From assembly GCA_001724265.1 (NCBI GenBank), contig MEDY01000221.1, positions 1-48,369 of the forward strand: 48,369 nt of DNA, written 5' to 3'. Of this stretch, positions 21,601-28,147 are shown one piece after another. The translations under genes were made by a program, and so were the position numbers. Position 1 is the first letter of the stretch. Each line of letters starts with the position of its first letter. Origin of the DNA: Rhizaria sp. SCN 62-66. Lineage: Eukaryota; Rhizaria, unplaced. The notes below the pieces were generated by a model that was given only the letters and a program-made list of their open reading frames with translations, did no database searches and was not told the origin of the DNA.

Positions 21601-24024
21601 AGGCCGTCGCGGTCGCACTCGCGCTCGGACGCACGCTCGCAGTCCCAGTCCCAGTCCCAGTCCCAGTCCCAGTCCCAGTCCCAGTCCCAGTCGTTCTTCA
21701 CGTCCCAGTCGCAGTCCGAGGCGGCGTCGGCGGCGCCGCGCTCACGGTCGGTGCTGCGGCACAGCTCGGTGTACGGCTCGCAGCTGTCGCGCGGCAGCGC
21801 GTCGCAGTACCCGTCGGCGACGCGTACGCGCAGCCTGGGCACGGCGCCGCTGCCCGACAGCGCGCTGGGACTCGACCTGGGTCTCGACCTCGACCACGAC
21901 CTCGGGCTCGGCATGGGCCACGGACACGGACACGCCTCGAACTCCAACTCGCAGTCGCAGTTGCACCTGGCGCGCTCGCAGGGCACGCCCACCGGCATGG
22001 GTCTGGGCCTCTCGATGGCCACGGCCGCCGCGGTCGGCGTCGGCCCCGGTCCCCAGGGGACCGGCATGCTCGGCGCCGGCGCCGGCGCCGGCCCGGGCGG
22101 ACTCAGCGGCGCCGGCGACACGGGCGCCTCGCTGACGGCGACGGGCGCCACGGGCGCGACGTCGCTGCTGCACACGCACTCGCACAACTCGCTCGAGACC
22201 GAGGCGGAGCACCGCTCGCGCTCGCGCTCGGGGGTCGCGCCGCGCACGCAGCTCGCCTCGCGCGGCGCCGCGCTGCCCGCCGGGCCTGACAGCCCGAACC
22301 CGAGTCTGGGCCACGGCAGCGGCGCGCTCGGCGCGGGCGGGCTCGGCGGACTGGGCGGCGCGCACGGCCACAGCCACGGCCACGGCGCTGACGACCTGGA
22401 TGTCGACTTCGCCGTCATCGGCATCGCGGGCCGACCCAGCGTCACCGGCGACGCCGCCGCCGCCGCGGTCGCCGCTGCCGTCGCGGGCGCGGGTGCTGGC
22501 GCTGGCGCCGGCGCGGCCGGGCTCGCCGGGCTCGGCTCCGGCGTTGACAGCCACGAGGCCGCCGGCTCGGGCGCGCCCACCGGCACCTGCACCGGCACCG
22601 GCACGGCCACGGGCGCCGACACCGCGGGCTCCGCCTCCGCCTCCGCCTCGGTCTCGGCCTCGGCCTCGGCCTCCGGCGCGGGCTCCGCGGGCGTTGCGGG
22701 CTCGCCGAGCCTGGGCGGCGCGAGCGCGGGCGCCGCGGGGGCGGGCCGCACGCCGTCGCTGCGCGCGCTGTCGACCGCAACGGGCGGTGCAGCGGGCGGC
22801 GCAGCCGGCGGCGCGCGCACCGCGGCCGGCAGCAGCGTCGCCTCGTTCTCCCTGCACCAACAGCAGCCGCAGCCGCAGCAATCTCAGCAGCAGCTGCAGC
22901 AGCAGCATGTGGGCAGTGGCGCGAGCCAGAGCCGCAGCAGCAGCCAGAGCGCCGCGTACTCGGTCGGCGCTGACAGCGTCAACACCATCGCCACCGCGGC
23001 CACGGGCGTCGGCTCGACGGTGCTGGCCTCGGGCCCGGTGGTGGTGCACGCGGCGCCGCCGCCCGCCGCCGCGGCCGCCGTGCCCGCAGCTTTCAACAGA
23101 GTCAGCAGCAGCAGCAGCAGCCACGGCAGCGCGACCAACGCGAACAACGCGGCCAGCAACAGCGCCAACTCCGTGACCGTGACCGTCTCGCTCGCGTCCG
23201 CAGACGCGAAGCCGGGGCTGCTGGCCGGCGACGACCCCGCCACGGCGGCCGCGCTGAGCAGCCTGATGCTGGCGGCCGAGAAGCCCGGCGCGCGCGCCGA
23301 CAGCGCGTCGTCGTCGACGGTGAGCGGGAGCCCCTACGCGTCGATGGCCGACTCGGACTCGGCGACGATGGTGGCCACCACGGTCGCCTCGGCGGCGCAC
23401 GGCTTCGGCGGGCTGGGCACGCTCTCGGTCGCGCCCTCCATGGGGCTGTCTTTCTTCGCGCCCTCGTCCGCGCGCAACTCGATCACGCTGCTCGGCGGCG
23501 GCAGCACCACGGGCACCGCCAGCGTCCTCGGCCTCAGCAACACCACCACAAGCACCGGCGCTGGCGCTGGCGCTGGCGCTGGCCCTGTAGTCGGCACGGG
23601 CCGCTGGCAGCCGACGCTGGGCGCGGCGCGCGAGCGCACTATCACCGACGCCGACGCCGACGCCGCCGCTGGTGACGGAGGACAGCCTGCCCACCGCGTG
23701 GGCGGGCCCACTGTCATCCTCAGCGCCTACGGCTCCACAGGCAACGGCACCGGCGGCGGCGGCGGCGCTGGCGTCAACGCCGGCTTCAGCCCCCGCGCGG
23801 CTGGCCTGCCTGGCAGCGACGACGGCGACGGCGATGGAGACGGGGACTGCGAGGAGCTGCACGTGCGCTTCCTGCCCCAGGGCCCACTGCTGGCCTCGTC
23901 CTCCACCGCCGGCAACGCGTTCGGCCAGGCCCGCGCCGGCCGCGGCCACGGGCTGGGCGGCTCCAGCGACACCGGCGAGAGCGCCGGCGACAGCCAAGGT
24001 GACAATATCAGCGGCAACAAGTAA
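15601..24024 (+). CDS. Giant Frizzled/Smoothened-like seven-transmembrane receptor with tandem cysteine-rich domains
   Basis: 2,807 residues in one uninterrupted exon, TAA stop. A short hydrophobic segment near residues 66-79 may be the signal sequence. The first Frizzled-type cysteine-rich domain spans about 330-475 (FLCAAVYRPC, LPPCQAQCTDV). A second cysteine-rich block spans about 495-635 (FICSHAFWPC, RSVCEDYGTVC). The membrane region follows: TM1 about 733-758 (LLLLICSVVCFLPVVFVML), TM2 FLPIVIICFGLSLCFFLSM, TM3 AVFILYAILALSGWWALS, TM4 VGWVLPIVLCVIAVVY, TM5 WFTAYIPLIVALATGAL, TM6 about 1207-1230, TM7 about 1275-1300. The third cytoplasmic loop is expanded to about 260 residues. The tail of about 1,500 residues carries Asp runs, HGHSHGH segments and an SQ repeat. 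KTxxxW, the Dishevelled-binding motif, is not seen after TM7 (DIYKVWAARCGRW instead). Similar receptors occur in social amoebae and early fungi. Confidence 0.85.
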   Translation: MPLAHARLSLSRPPVAAGAATHGPGPDPDPGGDGGGGGGVLPRLNSRSDAVAYNGDRGVPALLRRLLTPLLIASLFLLLHSSSPRSSSGSGFTGGSLFSGPLVASAASLAPSRTSAMLDAELELDFAGRLAQSAAVADAAARLARATGSAARAPPQLPVMPALTSVLFQPPELHTAAPVQAMAKTAPKAKAKAQSQTHSEVAVSPMPEQMTAAAEAATASAEAAVRAARRRHELQQLQQQQQHQLNMQQASSNQNKTATLNDNNINNNDINNNSNSGDSAYESAASEYQSLDADAEAAEAETKTDADSSASDNSGDFSGGTSAAAEATTCALLTPATNSLTCFMVFPFGHTVALVDPDTGAALGCLNELLNLPTAATIAPVTQLLLPLSATLANAVARFLCAAVYRPCPAASGAATVLPPCQAQCTDVVAAYSALAAEDAAKGAQALDVLKTFGVWARLVSGYCLTMVYPDADAQGFPAGTPADSAPGPSQRVCAATAVFQYPYVLPLPQPRCEAYTGAACAGVVEHVYLPPGYTQELIETELALTPMVARVAPERSGCGALLSKFICSHAFWPCFNADAVRIGATNTTLPMLLPQLTARSVCEDYGTVCADFLAWAPGLIPALGPVLLPKCDTAEFGAQSDCEGASIAGTGSILFPANGTTYTIFGGFTVPGNAFTAATVQNTTEGFPFAPQLTCPAPLVLPDNPWTARRFLGGTCASPCPSMLFTNAEYNRARLLLLICSVVCFLPVVFVMLTWLCFEDRRRSAYFLPIVIICFGLSLCFFLSMTIYADMAAGPGGYAATQCYSNSEEFTVSIGANTPRGGSCIMQAVFILYAILALSGWWALSAVDIALRIVLGKRFAPGSHGALAIRVAYNVVGWVLPIVLCVIAVVYDSVGAGDVGIGYCFVHSRNYVWMPWFTAYIPLIVALATGALSMAATLVVLCRAARIARGGAAATAAAALGRANRAEADAVAAAANAAYPTSRIGDHNRVSINTNNNDVVIAGNNSVVVDNNTNNANGDGDFGYQPVAGAVTAGSAAAAAAQLSVGDGTVGDGTAGDATMGDNEGDTVTDADALETLPDGAAAASAHYDYTYKYAAYHNDRAKAKPAPAAIAATDQLASGSNLGAAASGSGVGLLSAGSALPPSSSAAATVGGAAVPRAATTTAMSPAAAAATALVAATMAMSTSSATASAAVAASRASRAALSRQYSAILAFVTLFLFVFVTVITFRAYAHFREDGWVVSAAELIFCILVEEPLSPGLDCGVVPRKRPDVQFWYFLQAVVACAGLFSFFTFALTADIYKVWAARCGRWFRVTRCREFGADSVEGRRHAYTPSGLPCVAPRCLRGTCCGKLFRRERRRRHHRRRARRDKEREAAAAAAAAAGAGAGAAAGAGGDAVPAAAAAAVGGDGAASAGAGAGLNDVGHSNCVSNKPAASVGLGLVAGAGAGSCGAGTNAAAHSSAAGHSHAGVEMQPFPAHLRAHAGAHAGAGGAPSTASMLSASGSATAAGAPPGSEAHRLTGMGGLNGLALGVDLSLGLELGLGDGDCDDAEAASRAYARRRSPMHGLHGPAGLADGSDALGLTGSAAGTAGKSLGHSHGHSASVGTGAGAGAVVVVVGGGKGRSSGRGSKGGSSAGRSARDRRRYVYDYDYDDDDDDDDGVRGRDGDDDDDNIDDDEEGLSGSHTVTAVGGARARARGERTRGGRRSSGIAAAAGAGAAAAAGVGIGLSGNEDDDTRTGTNSGTHTGTHTHTHTRASRALSDEDEAEDGEYCSDYDYEYSDDYTGSGSGSDSYTGSRSGASDDSDCASGSGGRTRGGGARGRSSVRSGALPKSVMFNLAANTYVEDERFSGVHGAPGGRTGEDEEDDDVLQADIVIDGRDDDDVDDDDNGCDGDGDDNGDAELNGNGDARAGAGAGAGSGLVAGGASDSGSDVDARHVRSRAARLSARRGSGGPVLVTPAIAAAAAAAAAASGVGSCVGSGALIGSDEAPPRRRRSGRRQARPSRSHSRSDARSQSQSQSQSQSQSQSQSQSFFTSQSQSEAASAAPRSRSVLRHSSVYGSQLSRGSASQYPSATRTRSLGTAPLPDSALGLDLGLDLDHDLGLGMGHGHGHASNSNSQSQLHLARSQGTPTGMGLGLSMATAAAVGVGPGPQGTGMLGAGAGAGPGGLSGAGDTGASLTATGATGATSLLHTHSHNSLETEAEHRSRSRSGVAPRTQLASRGAALPAGPDSPNPSLGHGSGALGAGGLGGLGGAHGHSHGHGADDLDVDFAVIGIAGRPSVTGDAAAAAVAAAVAGAGAGAGAGAAGLAGLGSGVDSHEAAGSGAPTGTCTGTGTATGADTAGSASASASVSASASASGAGSAGVAGSPSLGGASAGAAGAGRTPSLRALSTATGGAAGGAAGGARTAAGSSVASFSLHQQQPQPQQSQQQLQQQHVGSGASQSRSSSQSAAYSVGADSVNTIATAATGVGSTVLASGPVVVHAAPPPAAAAAVPAAFNRVSSSSSSHGSATNANNAASNSANSVTVTVSLASADAKPGLLAGDDPATAAALSSLMLAAEKPGARADSASSSTVSGSPYASMADSDSATMVATTVASAAHGFGGLGTLSVAPSMGLSFFAPSSARNSITLLGGGSTTGTASVLGLSNTTTSTGAGAGAGAGPVVGTGRWQPTLGAARERTITDADADAAAGDGGQPAHRVGGPTVILSAYGSTGNGTGGGGGAGVNAGFSPRAAGLPGSDDGDGDGDGDCEELHVRFLPQGPLLASSSTAGNAFGQARAGRGHGLGGSSDTGESAGDSQGDNISGNK
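21640..21691 (+). repeat. CAGTCC hexanucleotide repeat encoding (QS)n
   Basis: About eight and a half copies of CAGTCC in the receptor tail, encoding alternating Ser-Gln. The near-identical codons suggest recent slippage rather than selection on each codon. Confidence 0.85.
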
Positions 24025-25401
24025 ATCGCACGTGTGTAACTGTGCGCTCTACTTTGCGTCTTGACTCGACGTTGATTTTATTGAAAGATTTTACATATTG
24101 ATCGCAATAATTAAGAGCTGTTTGTTCAATCAATAGTTAATTAGATATCACCACGATATATATACGTATATTTGCTGCATTTGTTGCAGCACATTTTCGT
24201 TTCCTTTTACACTCACTTATTGCACACGCTTCTTTGTGTGGCGTTCCTGGATCACTGCCAGCACGCTTGTGTGTGCTAATAATACGAACCCTATGACAAC
24301 AACAGCTGCATGCAACTTGCAACGGAGGCCGCAAACATTCACAATGCGCCGGTGCCGAGCTTGTGTTTAGCTGTTGGGTTCGTTACTCTTGACTCACTAC
24401 CAACTCGATTATACTTAGTTCCCTTAGTTTATGCTTGTATTGTGTTTTTTTTTTGTTTTTGATTCGTCTGCACTCGATATGTGCTTTGTGGAGTACTGAG
24501 TACAGAACGATTCAGAACGTATTATCTAGTCTGTCTTCTTTTCGTGTTGTCCCCTAAACCTCATGTTCATCTCTATCTGTCTGTCTCTTGTCTGAATGCC
24601 ACTGTTCTTGCTTATCTGCGTCTTTTGACGTGTGTAAGGTTAATCCTAGTCCTAGTTTCACTACGACGACTTTGTACTCTCAGCGCAATCAACTCCAATG
24701 AACGCGATGTCTTTTTCACGCCTCGCTTTGATACTCTTTTGCATTCCAACTTGCTTACTCGCGCTATCGTCTGCACTCAGTTGCGTGCTCCTCTTTGAGC
24801 ATTGCTGTGCAGAGTATGCGTGTACGCATGCAGGATCACAACAACGTACCAAGCCCGTGAAGATGACATCGACTCGTCACACACACACGCACACATATGA
24901 CACATATTTGATATTTGCACATGATAGTGCTTCTTTGAATCCGTGTCATTGTTTCATTGTAGATTTGTATCATTAGATATCAATAACAACAGCAACAATC
25001 TCTGCTTTTTCTATGCTGAACAATGACCAAGACCAACAAATGCACATCCCAGACACAACAATCTCTCCGTCAACACCTATTATTGACACCTAGTTCTAAA
25101 TACTACCAACACTTTATCATACTACAGTAGAAATAAATATTATGACTTCAAGTTCCCCAAAAAAAAAAAAAAAAACGAAGAAGGTGTTACACAAATGTGT
25201 GAAACTAGGAACAGTGATAGCTGTGTGTGTATATTGTTTGTTGTGCATAGTTGCGCACTCACTCACTTTTGTATAAGCTTATGTCCTTGTAGTTCTAAAT
25301 AAACACGTTGTTTTTGATTGCTCTTTGCGGCACCTGGATGTTAAAAGATTGCTTCGCAACTCTGGCTTGTTGATCGCATTTCTGGGGTCACTCTTTCTTT
25401 C
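24025..25401. other. Convergent spacer of 1.38 kb
   Basis: Lies between the stops of the Frizzled-like and FKBP genes. It is AT-rich with many CACACA and TATA-like stretches and no convincing gene on either strand. It contains a 7-bp perfect hairpin (TGCTGCA/TGCAGCA, 24173-24191), an AATAAA followed by an 18-A run, and another AATAAA at 25298-25303. Confidence 0.5.
25132..25176 (+). other. AATAAA followed by an 18-A genomic tract
   Basis: AATAAA lies at 25132-25137 and a pure run of 18 A residues at 25159-25176. The spacing of about 21 bases between signal and A run is that of a polyadenylated mRNA, so this could be the tail of an inserted retrocopy or short retroelement. I did not identify the source sequence or target-site duplications. 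Confidence 0.35.
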
Positions 25402-27003
25402 TTAGTCCTTCTTGTCCGCAGCGACGGCCGCGCCGTCTAGCACCGGCAGCGGCTCCTCCGCGCTGGCGTCGTCCTCGAGCGCGGGCAGCTCCTCCAAGGC
25501 CGCCTTGGCCGCGGCGCTCTGCTTGGGCTGCGCGGCAGCGCGCGCGGCGTCGTCAGAGCTGGTGCTGAAGGATGAGAAGGCGGCGCCCCAGACAGACTTC
25601 TCCTTGGCGTTGAGCTTGGCCTGGCGCACCAGCAGCGGGCGCATTAGCTTGTCCACCTCGGCGCGCTGCGCGGCGGTGACGGCGGGTGCGGCGAGCGCGG
25701 CGCGCAGCGTGGCGACGGCCTCGTCGACCAGCCCCGTTGCGGCCTCGGCCTGCGCGCGGCGAAAGAGCGCCTTGACGTTGGCGGGCTCGATGGCGAGCGC
25801 GTCGCCGGCGTGCTCGAGCACGTCACGCCACTTCTGCATCTTGTGCTTGACCGTGGCCATGTTGACGAGCGAGAGCAGCTTGATGGCGTCGGCCTCCTTC
25901 TGGTCCGCCTCGCTCAGCCCTGTCTCGTGCTCGAAGATCTTGACCGAGGCGTCGTAGCGAATCAGCGCGCGTTCGGGCTGCCCGGAGCGGAAAAAGTCGT
26001 TACCGACCTCCTTGAGCCGGCGTGCCTCCTCGGCCTTCTCGGCGGGGGTCATCTCCCACGCCTCCTTGATGTTCTCGAAGTCCTCCATCTCGATCTCGTA
26101 AAAGAGCTGCGCATCGCGTGGCAGCGCCACCTTGTGCCGCAGCGGCTCGAAGCCGTCGCCCGTGAGTTCGGACTCAATCCAGAAGTGCGCGCGCTCGCCT
26201 TTCTTCATCGTGCACAGCGCCGTCTCCAGCCCCGGCGGGAGCTGCGGGATGTCGATCGGCACCAGGATGGCGTCGTCGCGGCAGTCCAGGAAAAGCGGTC
26301 CGTCCTCGCCGCCGACGCGGCCGACGATCTTGATGTGGCAGATGGTGCCAGCCGTCGGCGTGTTCCAGCCCTCGCCGCGCGCGACGTACATCTTGACGAC
26401 GCCCGGAATGATCTGCTTCGCGTTGGGGTCCCACGACAGCAGCTCGATCTCGAACACCAGGTCGGCGTCCTCCGGGATCTTGGGCGGCGACCCAGCAGCG
26501 CCGTAGCACCAGTCTGCACCGCAGTCCAAAATGGCCAGCTCGCCCACCTTCATCGTACCGATCGCGTTGTCCCACGCGCGGATCACCGCCTTGTCGCCCA
26601 GAACAAACTGAAAAAGTGACAGCATCGTGAAAAAAAGTGGCAATCATGGAGAGAAACATGAGCTTAGGACCGTGCGGCAGAGCAGGCAGAGAAAAAATAT
26701 TCAGGCGCAAATGGAGAAGTTGTCATTTCACCGATATGAACGTACCTGGAAGGGCTGGTCGCGCTCGCGACTGCTATCGAAGAGGGTGCCATCAGCCTTG
26801 AGGCGGCCTACGTAGTGGCAAGTCACGATAGAACCGGGCAGCGGCGACGTGCCGGTACCGTAGCGGAGAATCTTCTTCACGACCTTGCCGTCAAACAGGG
26901 GAATCGTCTCCAGAACCTCAGGCTCAGACGTGGAAACAGTGGTGGTGGCGGACGAGTCCACCTCCACAGGCTCAGTGACCGTAGGCTCGGGCACGGAAGA
27001 CAT
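25402..27003 (-). CDS. FKBP-type peptidyl-prolyl isomerase with TPR domain (FKBP51/52-like co-chaperone)
   Basis: 487 residues; exons complement(26746..27003) and complement(25402..26607), TAA stop. Catalyses prolyl cis-trans isomerisation and docks to Hsp90. The first FKBP domain (about 38-145) keeps the FKBP12 pocket residues: Tyr in TCHYVG, Phe-Asp in LFDSS, Phe in DQPFQF, Val-Ile-Trp in AVIRAWD, Tyr in DWCYG and Phe in VFEIEL. A second, degenerate FKBP domain (about 146-268) lacks most of them. A TPR domain (about 275-395) has Lys/Asn in KEVGNDFF, Asn in SLVNMATVK and Lys/Arg in VKALFRRAQ, the carboxylate clamp for the Hsp90 tail. The acidic C-terminus has no membrane anchor, so it should be cytosolic or nuclear. 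The intron splits the first FKBP domain. Confidence 0.93.
26608..26745 (-). other. Intron of the FKBP-TPR gene (138 bp)
   Basis: Donor GTACGT after the codons for DQPFQ, acceptor CTTTTTCAG before FVLGDKAV, phase 0. The splice restores a continuous FKBP fold. Confidence 0.93.
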
Positions 27004-27420
27004 AGTCTACACGGTGCAAAAGGAAATTGAACGCGTATTAAAAGAGAAATCAGAGCTTAAACGCATATCATGTCATGTTTAAGTAGATATAACTCTGTTG
27101 ACAATGAGTGCATCGACATTTTATTGTCCGCGTTTAATGCGTCGACAGAAACTTCTGGACTTGTCGCCCTATCAGCCAGTCGGGGTTCGTAAAAAGTGAC
27201 TGCCACTGCGCAGTTGACTGGGAATCATATGACTTAAGCTCATGCAACAATCGAAAGATCATATGATATAATATGCGGTTTGATGTTGACACTCATTCTC
27301 AAATCCATAGATCAAGTCAATTGGTTACAAGGCACACACCTTCCAGCACATCAAGAGATCCACGATGACCCAGGATCTGAAAATATGTTATTTAATCACA
27401 AATTTACGGCTTTAACTCAT

Positions 27421-27840
27421 ATTACATGCTTTAAATATATTTAATACATAGAATAGTAAAAAATAAATTTTAACAAAGCAATTAACTATTTTTGTAATAT
27501 TTTTTTATGATAGATTTTTTCTCTAGTAAAAGATTTATTTATTAGAATAAAAATAATATATTACACGTATTAATAAAAATGATTAAAAATGTTGATGCTA
27601 TATTTACTTCCCACCTTAATGAGAGCCAGGTCAGTTTTACTCGCAAAATTAAGCTTGAATATCCATAAAACATTTTTAAAACGAGTTTAATATTTAAATA
27701 ACATTATTACATCTTTCTTTAGTTATAGTAAAAATAATAAACTTTAATAGCTTTTAATCGTTTACAATAAGTATAAAAATATTATATTTGTTATACTTTG
27801 ATATCATATAGTTCATAATAATTTTAATCTTACTTTATTA
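27421..27840. other. Extremely AT-rich block
   Basis: Hand counts of five 60-base lines (27421-27600 and 27661-27780) give 8-10 G+C each, about 13-17%, against GC-rich coding DNA on both sides. There is no open frame of note and no recognisable repeat unit. It could be a mitochondrial insert, an element remnant, or a replication or matrix-attachment region. Confidence 0.6.
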
Positions 27841-27952
27841 CCAAGGTATTTCATGATTTCCTAATCACAGCTCCAACTATTGGCAATTTTCTGATACATG
27901 TACAATGTATACTCTATCGGAGCGAAAAGTCGTCAAATCAATCACTATTAGG

Positions 27953-28121
27953 ATATCTGTTGATTGATTGCTTCACGTCCATATCTGTTGATTTCCATAT
28001 CTGTTGATTGATTGCTTCACGTCCATATTATGATGAAGGACAATCGGATGAAGGACAATCGTTCTGTATTTTCACATTCTGTATTTTCACATTTGAGGTG
28101 CCCGCATTTGAGGTGCCCGCT
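27953..28121. repeat. Ladder of adjoining perfect direct duplications
   Basis: A 28-bp unit starting ATATCTGTTGATTG occurs at 27953-27980 and 27997-28024, separated by a partial third copy. Three different 15-bp units then follow, each present exactly twice and abutting the next: GATGAAGGACAATCG at 28032-28046 and 28047-28061; TTCTGTATTTTCACA at 28062-28076 and 28077-28091; ATTTGAGGTGCCCGC at 28091-28105 and 28106-28120. All copies are perfect. The block ends 27 bp from the Arp8 stop codon. Confidence 0.9.
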
Positions 28122-28147
28122 GGCTGGCTGTATGGTCAAGACCGTGG

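Larger units (their letters stand above)
27004..28147. other. Long spacer between FKBP and Arp8 genes
   Basis: 1.14 kb between two minus-strand genes, so it carries the FKBP promoter (left) and the Arp8 3' UTR (right). The middle is an extremely AT-rich block, and the right end carries a ladder of tandem duplications; both are listed separately. I see no gene. Confidence 0.6.

Noticed and set aside
19033-21618. 861-codon minus-strand open frame inside the Frizzled-like gene
   Set aside because: Shadow of the receptor tail. The plus strand carries the recognisable membrane domain in a continuous frame, while the minus frame has only Arg/Ala/Gly runs.
24173-24191. 7-bp perfect hairpin TGCTGCA/TGCAGCA
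   Set aside because: Short, with no T-run or known 3'-end motif beside it. Such hairpins are expected by chance in a spacer of this length.
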